This document shows positions 1-7,426 of a DNA stretch of 34,084 bases, one piece after another (position 1 is the stretch's first letter; each line of letters begins with the position of its first letter). A program made the position numbers and the translations under genes. The DNA comes from Burkholderiales bacterium RIFCSPHIGHO2_12_FULL_69_20 (GTDB lineage Bacteria; Pseudomonadota; Gammaproteobacteria; Burkholderiales; Burkholderiaceae_C). Under the pieces are notes generated by a model. That model was given only the letters and a program-made list of their open reading frames with translations. It was not told the DNA's origin and ran no database searches. The stretch covers positions 1 to 34,084 of the forward strand of contig MESD01000038.1 in NCBI GenBank assembly GCA_001770815.1, read 5' to 3'.

Positions 1-237
1 GCCGCCGGCATGAACGCCACCGAGAAAGTGGTGCTGCGCGCGCTGATCGACCGCATCCGCAACGACGGCCGCACCATCCTGCTGATCGAGCACGACGTCA
101 AGCTGGTGATGGGCCTGTGCGACCGCGTCACCGTGCTCGACTACGGCAAGCAGATCGCGGAGGGCACGCCCCACGACGTGCAGCGCAACGACAAGGTGAT
201 CGAGGCCTATCTGGGCGCCGGCCACAAGGCACATTGA
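1..237 (+). CDS. livG: Branched-chain amino acid ABC transporter ATP-binding protein LivG, 3' end (partial)
   Basis: Only the last 78 codons are inside the window; the reading frame is open from base 1. The visible part has the end of an ABC ATPase: the segment ILLIEHDVKLVMGLCDRVTVLDYG carries the H-loop histidine in the form typical of LivG (IEHDM/V-x-L-VMGLCDRI), followed by the C-terminal 'G-K-x-IAEGTP-x-x-V-x-x-x-x-x-VIEAYLG' tail that LivG proteins share. The ATPase would energise uptake of leucine/isoleucine/valine or related compounds together with LivF, LivH and LivM at the inner membrane. The stop codon is only two bases before the ATG of livF, so the two are one transcription unit. 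The Walker motifs lie outside the window, so this call rests on the tail and on the neighbour. Confidence 0.9.
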   Translation, partial: AAGMNATEKVVLRALIDRIRNDGRTILLIEHDVKLVMGLCDRVTVLDYGKQIAEGTPHDVQRNDKVIEAYLGAGHKAH

Positions 238-239
238 TC

Positions 240-962
240 ATGGCAAACAACAACGACGTATTGCTCGAAGTGAGCGGCCTGAAGGTGGCCTATGGCGGCA
301 TCCAGGCCGTCAAGGGCGCCAGCTTCCAGGTGCGCCAGGGTGAGCTGGTCTCGCTGATCGGCGCCAACGGCGCGGGCAAGACCACCACACTCAAGGCCAT
401 CACCGGCACCCAGCCGGCGGCCGACGGCGAGATCCGCTTCATGGGCCACAGCATCAAGGGCCAGGGCGCCTGGGATCTGGTCAAGCAGGGCCTGGTGATG
501 GTGCCCGAGGGGCGCGGCGTGTTCAGCCGCATGACCATCACCGAGAACCTGCTGATGGGCGCCTACATCCGCGACGACGACGAGGTGCAGGCCGACATCG
601 ACAAGGTGTTCGCCATCTTCCCGCGCCTGAAGGAACGCGCGCTGCAACTGGCCGGCACGATGAGCGGCGGCGAGCAGCAGATGCTGGCGATGGGCCGCGC
701 GCTGATGGCCCGCCCCAAGGTGCTGCTGCTCGACGAGCCGTCGATGGGGCTGTCGCCCATCATGGTCGACAAGATCTTCGAGGTGGTGGCCGACATCCAC
801 AGCCGCGGCACCACCATCCTGCTGGTCGAGCAGAACGCCAGCCGCGCGCTGGGCCTGGCCGACCGTGGCTACGTGATGGAATCCGGCCTGATCACCATGG
901 ATGGCGAGGCCAAGGCGCTGCTGAACGACCCCAAGGTGCGGGCGGCCTACCTGGGCGAATAG
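240..962 (+). CDS. livF: Branched-chain amino acid ABC transporter ATP-binding protein LivF
   Basis: 240 aa, the usual LivF length. It shows Walker A GANGAGKTT (residues 41-49), the Q-loop region near residue 84, the ABC signature MSGGEQQ (141-147), Walker B VLLLDEP (161-167) and, where most ABC ATPases have the H-loop histidine, the sequence LLVEQN, as is normal in LivF. The protein is the second cytoplasmic ATPase of the Liv/HAAT-type importer for branched-chain amino acids or similar substrates such as short amides or urea; the substrate cannot be told from this subunit. The ATG at 240 follows the livG stop by two bases. A longer in-frame reading upstream would overlap livG and has no support. 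A short perfect stem (GCGCCC/GGGCGC) starts at the stop codon and may mark the operon end. Confidence 0.96.
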   Translation: MANNNDVLLEVSGLKVAYGGIQAVKGASFQVRQGELVSLIGANGAGKTTTLKAITGTQPAADGEIRFMGHSIKGQGAWDLVKQGLVMVPEGRGVFSRMTITENLLMGAYIRDDDEVQADIDKVFAIFPRLKERALQLAGTMSGGEQQMLAMGRALMARPKVLLLDEPSMGLSPIMVDKIFEVVADIHSRGTTILLVEQNASRALGLADRGYVMESGLITMDGEAKALLNDPKVRAAYLGE

Positions 963-976
963 CGCCCGTTGGGCGC
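962..976 (+). terminator. Short hairpin at the livF stop codon
   Basis: A 6-bp perfect GC stem with a 3-nt loop (GCGCCC-gtt-GGGCGC) begins at the last base of the livF stop codon. There is no following T-run, so it is at best a pause or mRNA 3'-end stabilising structure, not a classical intrinsic terminator. The rest of 977-1117 shows no gene and no clear promoter. Confidence 0.3.
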
Positions 977-1117
977 CGCGCCCTGCGGCAACCTCGCCCT
1001 TCGGTTTCGACAGAGGCAACCCTCCGGGAATCGGAAGGCCGGTTGTCGGCTTGGCGACATCCCGGTTCACGGCCGGCGCGACAGCATGTGCCACCCTGCC
1101 ATCCTGGAGATTTGCCC

Positions 1118-2146
1118 ATGCCCTCGCTGAACACGCCCCTCGCTGCCGACACGCCGGCCGGACCCTCGCGCCGCCAACTGGTGCTGGGCGCTGCTGCCAC
1201 GGCCGCCGGCGCCATGCTGCCCGCTGCCAGCCAGGCCCAGGCGGCCTGGCCCAACAAGCCGGTGCGGGTGCTGGTGCCCTTCCCGCCGGGCGGCCTGACC
1301 GACGCCTATGCCCGCAGCTACTGCGAGTTCATGTCGCGCAAGTTCGGCCAGGCCTTCAACATCGAGAACAAGACCGGTGCCGGCGGCACGCTGGGTGCGG
1401 CTGAACTGGCCAAGTCGGCGCCCGACGGCCACACCCTGCTGATCAGCACCAGCACGGCGCTGTGGCAGGCCAAGGTGTTGTTCAAGAAGCTGCCCTACAC
1501 GCCGGTGAAGGATTTCGACCCGATCGCGCTGTTTCCCAGCGGCGCGCTGCTGGTGGCCGTCAATGCCAACGTGCCGGCCAAGACGCTGCGCGAGCTGATC
1601 ACCTTCGCCAAGGCCAACGCCACGGCCTGGGGCACCTACGGCGCCGGCTCCTGGGCCCACATGCTGGGTGACGTGCTGAACAAGAGCGAGAAGCTCAGCA
1701 TGGTGGTGGCGCACTACCGGGGCGAGGCACCGATGCTGACCGACCTGATCGGCGGCCAGATCCAGGTGGGCGTGGGCAGCGTGCAGGGTGTCATGCCGCA
1801 CATCCAGTCGGGCAAGCTGCGCGCCATCGGTGCCACCGGCAAGGTGCGCACGCCGCGCCTGCCCGATCAGACCACGCTGGTGGAGCAGGGCTTCACCGCG
1901 CCGGTGTTCGGCATGGAAGGCTTCTTGCCGTTTGCCGCACCGGCCGGCACGCCGCGCGACATCCTCGACAAGCTCTCGGCCGCCGTGCAAGAGGCTTCGG
2001 CCACGCCGCAGCTCAAGGCCCTGCGTGCGCAGTTCGGCATCCCCAATGTGCCGATGACCGACCCGGCCGAGGTGCGCAAGACCTGGGCCGCCGACTCGGC
2101 CGAATGGATCGCCCTGGCCACCGACCTGGGCATCACCCTCGACTGA
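1118..2146 (+). CDS. Bug/TctC-family periplasmic tricarboxylate-type solute-binding protein
   Basis: 342 aa. The N-terminus has a twin-arginine signal (SRRQLVLGAAATAAG, then a hydrophobic run ending in SQAQA-AW), so export by Tat with cleavage near residue 45 is predicted. The mature part opens with WPNKPVRVLVPFPPGG, the hallmark start of Bug receptors, and continues with the ENKTGAGGTLGA segment and the GMEGFLPFAAPAGTP region of the family. These proteins bind carboxylates such as citrate, terephthalate, nicotinate or dicarboxylates, and many are orphans without adjacent TctA/TctB, as here. The start is placed at the ATG at 1118 because CTGGAGA lies 7 bases upstream; a longer in-frame reading to 1043 has no ribosome binding site. 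It stands alone and converges on the P450 gene with 3 bases between the stops. The ligand is unknown. Confidence 0.92.
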   Translation: MPSLNTPLAADTPAGPSRRQLVLGAAATAAGAMLPAASQAQAAWPNKPVRVLVPFPPGGLTDAYARSYCEFMSRKFGQAFNIENKTGAGGTLGAAELAKSAPDGHTLLISTSTALWQAKVLFKKLPYTPVKDFDPIALFPSGALLVAVNANVPAKTLRELITFAKANATAWGTYGAGSWAHMLGDVLNKSEKLSMVVAHYRGEAPMLTDLIGGQIQVGVGSVQGVMPHIQSGKLRAIGATGKVRTPRLPDQTTLVEQGFTAPVFGMEGFLPFAAPAGTPRDILDKLSAAVQEASATPQLKALRAQFGIPNVPMTDPAEVRKTWAADSAEWIALATDLGITLD

Positions 2147-2149
2147 CGC

Positions 2150-3460
2150 TCACAGCCGCTGCAGCGTGATCGGCAGGCCGTCGCGCGGCTTGGCGATCGG
2201 CACCAGCTGGTAGGGCATGCGGTAGCCCTCGGGCACGCTGAAGCGGAACTGCCGCAGCACCTGGTGCATCACGCTCTTGACCTCCATGTCGGCAAAGTGC
2301 TGGCCGATGCACAGGTGCGCACCGCCGCCGAAGGGCAGGTAGGCGTAGGCATGCCGGCGGTGCTCGGCACGTTCGGGCGAGAAGCGCTCGGGGTCGAACG
2401 CGTGAGGCCGGGTCCACAGCGAAGGCATGTGGTGGGTGTGGATCGGCGAGATGCCCACCGGCGTGCCGCGCGGGATCTGGAAGCCGCCGAACTCGCAATC
2501 ACGCGCGGCCTTGCGCGGGATCGAGGTCAGCGGCGGATACAAACGCAGCGACTCCTTCATCACCCATTCGGTGCGCTGATGGCCGGCCAGGTCTTCGTAG
2601 CGCAGCTGCGCCTCGGGCAGCGCCCGCGCGTCCTGGCGCAGCCGCTCCTGCCAGTCGGGGTGGCGGGCCAGGCAATAGAACATCGTGGTCAGCGTGGAGG
2701 TGGTGGTGTCGTGCGCCGCCATCATCAGGAAGATCATGTGGTTGACGACCTCGTCGTCGCTGAAGCGCTCGCCGTCCTCGCCGCGTGCATGGCACAGCTG
2801 GCTGAACAGGTCGGGCCCCTCGGTGGCGCGCTTCTCGGCCAGCTTGGCGCGCATCAGCGCCGCCAGAAAGTGGCGCGAGCGCACCCCGCGCCACATGCCG
2901 AACGGCGGCACCGGCTTGCGGATCAGCGCCAGCGAGGCGTCCACCGTGTCGATGAAGGCCTGGTTCATGCGGTCGGCCTCGGGCCCCAGCGCCATGCCCA
3001 TGAACACCCGGGCGGCGATGTTCAGCGTCAGCGCCTTGATCTGCGGAAACACCTTCATGCCCCCGCTGGGCCAGCCGGCCACCACACGCTCGATCACCGG
3101 CCCCATGTCGGCCACGTAGCGCTCCATCGCCGCGCGCTTGAAGGCGCCCTGCATGATGCGGCGGTGGTGTTTGTGCGCCGGGTCGTCCATCGCCATGATG
3201 GCGCCCGGAAACACCGCGTCGATCCAGTAGGTCCAGCCGCCGCGGCTGCTGAAGTTGCCCTCGCGGTCATGCAGCACGAACTGGTTGGCCTCGGGGCCCA
3301 GCAGCGTGAGGGTCTCGAAGAAGGTGCGTGAGCGCACCACGTTGCCATGCACCTCCAGCGACTGGGCGTTGGCCAGCGGATCACGCAGAAACTTCGGCAG
3401 GTTGCCGACCAGCGGCAGGCCCTTGACCAGGGGAATGCTGTCGTAGGGGATGGCGCTCAT
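2150..3460 (-). CDS. Cytochrome P450
   Basis: 436 aa from the ATG at 3460 (GGAG 13 bases upstream; the longer frame to 3520 would run over the rlmJ start). All P450 landmarks are present: I-helix oxygen-activation segment AHDTTT (about 249-254), the K-helix ESLR (303-306), the PERF motif (357-360), and the heme-thiolate loop FGGGAHLCIG with Cys384. No N-terminal membrane anchor is evident, so a soluble bacterial enzyme fed by separate ferredoxin/reductase partners is likely. No redox partner gene is adjacent. The substrate is unknown; the C-terminal half resembles the sterol/fatty-acid or terpenoid hydroxylase-like bacterial P450s, but this is only an impression. It is divergent from rlmJ, with 58 bases between the two start codons. 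Confidence 0.95.
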   Translation of the reverse strand: MSAIPYDSIPLVKGLPLVGNLPKFLRDPLANAQSLEVHGNVVRSRTFFETLTLLGPEANQFVLHDREGNFSSRGGWTYWIDAVFPGAIMAMDDPAHKHHRRIMQGAFKRAAMERYVADMGPVIERVVAGWPSGGMKVFPQIKALTLNIAARVFMGMALGPEADRMNQAFIDTVDASLALIRKPVPPFGMWRGVRSRHFLAALMRAKLAEKRATEGPDLFSQLCHARGEDGERFSDDEVVNHMIFLMMAAHDTTTSTLTTMFYCLARHPDWQERLRQDARALPEAQLRYEDLAGHQRTEWVMKESLRLYPPLTSIPRKAARDCEFGGFQIPRGTPVGISPIHTHHMPSLWTRPHAFDPERFSPERAEHRRHAYAYLPFGGGAHLCIGQHFADMEVKSVMHQVLRQFRFSVPEGYRMPYQLVPIAKPRDGLPITLQRL

Positions 3461-3518
3461 TCGTCCGGGGACTCCAGCAGAGGGGTGAGGCAGCGTGCCG
3501 GCGTGGCACAGTGCGCCC

Positions 3519-4376
3519 ATGCTCGCCTACCGACACGCCTTCCATGCCGGCAACCATGCCGACGTGCTCAAGCATGCCACGCTCGTGGCGGTGCTGCGCC
3601 ACCTGAACGCCAAGGACAAGGCCTGGCGCCTGGTCGACACCCATGCCGGCGCCGGCGCCTATGCGCTGCATGCCGAGCAGGCGCAAAAGCACGCCGAATA
3701 CAAGCAGGGCATCGCCCGCCTGTGGCAGGCCCCGGATCTGCCGCCGCTGCTGGACGACTATGTGGCGCAGGTGCGGGCCTTCAATGCGCATGAGGAGCTG
3801 GTGCTGTACCCCGGCTCGCCACGCTTTGCCCGCGCGCTGATGCGCCCGCAAGACCAGTTGCGCCTGTTCGAGCTGCACCCCACCGACCATGCCTTGCTGG
3901 TCGAGAACTTTGCCGGTGATCGCCAGGTGATGGTGCAGCGCGGGGACGGATTCGCGGGGCTCAAGTCGCAGCTGCCACCGCCCAGCCGGCGCGGCGTGCT
4001 GCTGATGGACCCCAGCTACGAGATCAAGACCGACTATGCCGAGGTGGTGACCGCGGCGCGCGAGGCGCTGACCCGTTTTGCCGAGGGCATCGTGATGGTC
4101 TGGTACCCGCAGATCGACCTGCGCGAATCGGCCCAGCTGCCCCAACGCCTGAAGGCCGTGGCCGACACCCAGGCCAAGAAGGGCTGGCTGCACACCCGGC
4201 TGACGGTGGCCGAGCCCAACGACCGCGGCTTCGGCATGCTGGGCAGCGGGCTGTTCATCATCAACCCGCCGCACACGCTGAAGCCGGCGCTGGGCCAGGC
4301 GCTGCCGGTGCTGGTGAAGCTGTTGGGGCAGTTTGCCGGCGCGGGGCACCGGCTCGAGGTGTCGGCCGGGCTTTGA
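3519..4376 (+). CDS. rlmJ: 23S rRNA (adenine(2030)-N(6))-methyltransferase RlmJ
   Basis: 285 aa, close to the roughly 280 aa of E. coli RlmJ. The N-terminus LAYRHAFHAGNHADVLKH is the family signature, followed by the SAM-binding DTHAGAGAY (40-48), the YPGSP motif (97-101), the ELHP segment (118-121) and the catalytic motif IV region MDPSYEIKTDY (163-173). The enzyme methylates N6 of A2030 in 23S rRNA. One detail: motif IV reads DPSYE, where the classical N6-adenine methyltransferase motif is DPPY[E/F/W]. The ATG at 3519 is chosen because it gives the conserved N-terminus exactly; an in-frame reading 24 bases upstream adds nothing conserved. It converges on the lacI-type gene with a 13-base gap. 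Confidence 0.96.
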   Translation: MLAYRHAFHAGNHADVLKHATLVAVLRHLNAKDKAWRLVDTHAGAGAYALHAEQAQKHAEYKQGIARLWQAPDLPPLLDDYVAQVRAFNAHEELVLYPGSPRFARALMRPQDQLRLFELHPTDHALLVENFAGDRQVMVQRGDGFAGLKSQLPPPSRRGVLLMDPSYEIKTDYAEVVTAAREALTRFAEGIVMVWYPQIDLRESAQLPQRLKAVADTQAKKGWLHTRLTVAEPNDRGFGMLGSGLFIINPPHTLKPALGQALPVLVKLLGQFAGAGHRLEVSAGL

Positions 4377-4389
4377 TCCGCGTGCTGCG

Positions 4390-5448
4390 TCAGCGGGGGC
4401 GGGCGGTGTTCAAACGCCGCACCGCGCGTGGTTTTCCGCAGCTCGAGCGCACCACCAGACGCGGCTGCAGCACCAGGTGCTCGACCGCATGGTCGGGCGC
4501 GACGATGCGCTCGCTCAGCAGCCGGCTGGCGGCGCGGCCGATGCAGTCCAGGTCGAAGGCCATGGCGGTGAGCGGCGGGTGGCACAAGGCGGCCTCGGCC
4601 ACGTCGTCCAGCGCGATCACCGAGCAATCCCGGCCCGGCTCGATGCCCAGTTGGACCAGCCCCCGCAGCGCGCCGAAGGCGATCAGCGGGTCGACGCAGA
4701 CCAGCGCGGTGGGCGGGCGGGCCAGTGCATGCAGCGGGGCCATCGCCAGATAACCGGCCTCACGCGTGGCCGGGCCAGGCAGCACCAGATCGGCGTCGGG
4801 CGTCTGGCCGGCTTCGGCCAACGCCGTCAAGAATCCGGCGAAGCCTTCGCGTGCGGCGATCGACAGTGGATCGAGGCCGACGAAGGCGATGCGCTGATGG
4901 CCCAGGGCCAGCAGATGCCGCGTGGCCATCGCCGCGCCCAGCCGGTGGTCACCACCGACGAAGTCGGTCGGCGCACCGGGCACATAGCGCAGCACCTGGA
5001 CCACCGGCACGCGCCAGTCGCGCAGCCGCGCCACATGGGTCTTGGGCGTGCCCGCGGCGGGTGTCAGCAGCAGGCCTTCGACCTTGTACTCGCGCAGTTT
5101 TTCAAGAAAGCGCTGCTGGCGCGGCACCGATTCGGCGCAGTTGCCCAGGATCAGCAGGTGGCCCAGGTCCTGCATGGCCTGCTGCAGGCTGGCCGTCACC
5201 TCGGCCATGCAGGGGTTCACCAGGTTGCAGACCGCAACCCCGACCAGGTGCGAATGCTTGCTGCGCAACTGCCCCGCGCCGCGGTCGTAGACATAACCCA
5301 GATCACGGATGACATGCTGCACATGCGAGCGGGTGGCGTCGGCCACGCGCGGGCTGTCATTGAGCACCATCGACACCGTGCCGGTGGCCACGCCGGCCTC
5401 GCGGGCGATGTCCTTGAGCGTGATGCGTTTGGCGGGCGCGTGGATCAC
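4390..5448 (-). CDS. LacI-family transcriptional regulator
   Basis: 352 aa from a GTG at 5448. The N-terminal helix-turn-helix ITLKDIAREAGVATGTVSMVLN (about residues 8-29) followed by the hinge region is classical LacI/GalR; the rest is a periplasmic-binding-protein-like effector domain (LVGVAVCNLVNPCMAEV, FVGLDPLSIAAREGF, VICV-type core strands). Effector and operators are unknown. The start is uncertain: an ATG at 5562 would add 38 residues, mostly a Pro-Arg repeat read from a hexanucleotide repeat, and would overlap the upstream gene by 80 bases. The GTG just before the conserved domain gives a normal family length and no overlap, although neither start has a strong ribosome binding site. 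It lies 34 bases after the respiratory operon on the same strand, so read-through is possible. Confidence 0.9.
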   Translation of the reverse strand: MIHAPAKRITLKDIAREAGVATGTVSMVLNDSPRVADATRSHVQHVIRDLGYVYDRGAGQLRSKHSHLVGVAVCNLVNPCMAEVTASLQQAMQDLGHLLILGNCAESVPRQQRFLEKLREYKVEGLLLTPAAGTPKTHVARLRDWRVPVVQVLRYVPGAPTDFVGGDHRLGAAMATRHLLALGHQRIAFVGLDPLSIAAREGFAGFLTALAEAGQTPDADLVLPGPATREAGYLAMAPLHALARPPTALVCVDPLIAFGALRGLVQLGIEPGRDCSVIALDDVAEAALCHPPLTAMAFDLDCIGRAASRLLSERIVAPDHAVEHLVLQPRLVVRSSCGKPRAVRRLNTARPR

Positions 5449-5482
5449 GGTGCGCAGGCGATCGGTGGTCGGCGCGCGCACA

Positions 5483-7426
5483 TCACGCGGGCGGGACGGG
5501 CAGAGTGGCCGTGGCCGTGGCCGTGGCCGTGGCCGCGGTTGGCCGGGTGGGCACGAACGCATCCGAGAAACAGAACTGTTCGCCCAGGCCCTGCGCCATG
5601 AAGGCCGGCACCGCCGCCTCGACCATCTGCAGCGAGCCGCAGGCGTAGACCTCGTAGCCGCTCAGGTCGGGGTGGTCGGCCAGCATGGCCTCGTGCACGA
5701 AGCCGCGCCGCCCCGGCCAGGGGTCGTTGTCGGTGGCGGCCGACAGCACCGGGATGAAACTGAAGTTGGCATGCTCGCGCTGCCAGCGTTCGGGCAGCTC
5801 GCGCAGGTACAGGTCGCGGGCCTCGCGCACGCCCCAATACAGCTGCATCGGCCGGTTGATGCCGCGCCGGAAGGCGTCTTCGACGATGCTCTTGATCGGC
5901 GCAAAGCCGGTGGCGCCGGCGACGAACAGGATGGGCCGATCGCTCTCGCGCAACGTGAAGCGGCCCAGCGGCCCTTCGAACTCGATCGCATCGCCGACCC
6001 GCATGGTGGTGAACACCTGCGTGGTGAACAGGCCGCCGGGGATCAGCCGCACATGCAGCTCGATCAAGGCGTTGTCCTGCGGCTCGCTGGCGAACGAGAA
6101 CGCCCGGCGCTGGCCGTCGGGCAGCAGGATGTTGATGTACTGACCGGCGGCAAAGTTGATGCGCTCGCCGCCGGGCAGTGCGATGTGCAGGCGCATCAGG
6201 TCGTCGGCCAGCTTGTCCATGGCCTCGATGCGGCCGCTCCAGCGGCGCAGCGTGGCCTCGGCGCCCAGGCTGGGCACGTCGACCTCGAGCTCGACGTCGT
6301 CCAGCGCCACGGCGCAGCACATCAGCGCCTGGCCGCGTGCGCGCATCGCCGCGGTCAGTGCCGCGCCCTGGTAGGGGCCGGGGTCGAAGCGGCCGTTGAG
6401 CACGGTGCACACGCACAAGCCGCAGCCGCCGGCACGGCAGTCGTAGGGCAGGGTCAGGCCGGCGCGCAGGCCGGCTTCCAGCACCGTCTCGCCGGCGCGT
6501 GCGCTGATCTGCACCGCACCGGGGTGCAGCGTCAGGTGCATCTGCTGGCGCGCGCCGCGCTGCGGTGGCAGCCAGGGCATCGCCAGCAGCAGCAGCGTAC
6601 CGCCGCCCACCAGGCCCCACACGGCGCCCAGCGGCCAGAGGTAGATCAGCGGGTACAGCGCCAGCAGGATCCAGTCGAGCGCCAGCGTGGCCGGCGCCAC
6701 CGCCAGGTTGGCCGCGCCGCCCTGGCTGGCCACCGGCAGCAGCAGGGCCAGGGCCAGCAGCATCACCGTCACGCCCAGCGTGATCGGCCGCGGTGGCAGC
6801 GTCTGGGCCTTGGGCACGCGCTGCACATGCACCCACATCAGCAGCAGGGTGACCAGCGGCACGCCGATGTGGATGAAGACCAGCAGCGAGAACAGCCGGT
6901 CGCTGACGCTGGCGGGGTAGATGAAGTTGCGGATCAGCGAGCCACCGAAGCCGGGCAGCCAGTCCATCCACTCGAAGCTGGCCTGGGTGACGAACTGCGC
7001 CAGGCTGTCCCAGGGCAGCATGTAGCCGTTGACGCCGGCCACGAAGACCAGCCAGATCAGCAGCACGCCGGTGAACCACGAGAACCAGCGGAAGCCACGC
7101 AGCCGGTCGAACGCGAAGTGGCGCAGCGCGTGCACCGTCATCGTGGCCACCAGCGCATCGGACGCATAGCGGTGCACGCTGCGCAGCACACCGCCGGCGA
7201 ACCATTGCCCCTCGGTGAGGGCCTGCACCGAGCGGTAGGCGCCTTCGACGCTGGTGTCGAAGAAGGCGAACAGGTACAGCCCGGTGCCGCAGACCACCCA
7301 GAACAGGAAAAAGACCGTGGCGCCCAGGTGGTACAGCGGGTTCAGCGGGTCGCCGAAGGCGCGGTTGAACAGCGCCTCGGTGGCCATGAAGCCCGCCCGC
7401 AGGGCGCGCTGCAGGGCCCGCATCAT
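5483..7426 (-). CDS. Cytochrome b fused to [2Fe-2S] ferredoxin and FAD/NAD(P)H reductase
   Basis: 647 aa. Residues 1-235 are a cytochrome b/b6 N-terminal domain with the two heme pairs His85/His99 and His186/His200 and a cd-loop (GYMLPWDS, near 134-141). More membrane helices follow to about 285. Residues 295-385 are a plant-type [2Fe-2S] ferredoxin (C330-RAGG-C335-GL-C338 and a Cys near 370). Residues 390-625 are a ferredoxin-NADP reductase-type module: flavin motif RAFSFAS (441-447), nucleotide motif GATGFAP (504-510) and YACGSLQM (594-601). The natural reading is electron transfer from NAD(P)H through FAD and 2Fe-2S to membrane b hemes and on to quinone or a partner, with the soluble modules on the cytoplasmic side. 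No Rieske or cytochrome c1 gene accompanies it. ATG at 7426 overlaps the upstream stop (ATGA). The C-terminal tail is a Thr-Ala repeat. Confidence 0.9.
   Translation of the reverse strand: MMRALQRALRAGFMATEALFNRAFGDPLNPLYHLGATVFFLFWVVCGTGLYLFAFFDTSVEGAYRSVQALTEGQWFAGGVLRSVHRYASDALVATMTVHALRHFAFDRLRGFRWFSWFTGVLLIWLVFVAGVNGYMLPWDSLAQFVTQASFEWMDWLPGFGGSLIRNFIYPASVSDRLFSLLVFIHIGVPLVTLLLMWVHVQRVPKAQTLPPRPITLGVTVMLLALALLLPVASQGGAANLAVAPATLALDWILLALYPLIYLWPLGAVWGLVGGGTLLLLAMPWLPPQRGARQQMHLTLHPGAVQISARAGETVLEAGLRAGLTLPYDCRAGGCGLCVCTVLNGRFDPGPYQGAALTAAMRARGQALMCCAVALDDVELEVDVPSLGAEATLRRWSGRIEAMDKLADDLMRLHIALPGGERINFAAGQYINILLPDGQRRAFSFASEPQDNALIELHVRLIPGGLFTTQVFTTMRVGDAIEFEGPLGRFTLRESDRPILFVAGATGFAPIKSIVEDAFRRGINRPMQLYWGVREARDLYLRELPERWQREHANFSFIPVLSAATDNDPWPGRRGFVHEAMLADHPDLSGYEVYACGSLQMVEAAVPAFMAQGLGEQFCFSDAFVPTRPTAATATATATATLPVPPA
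5506..5535. repeat. Five tandem copies of the hexamer TGGCCG
   Basis: The hexanucleotide TGGCCG is repeated five times without error. It lies at the 3' end of the cytochrome b-reductase gene, where it encodes the (Thr-Ala)n tail on the minus strand. In the frame of an alternative upstream start of the LacI-type gene it would encode Pro-Arg repeats. A hexamer cannot shift the frame, so copy-number change would only alter tail length. Confidence 0.9.

Noticed and set aside
2264-3331. 355-aa frame on the plus strand
   Set aside because: Antisense to the P450 gene, which has heme, I-helix and ExxR motifs.
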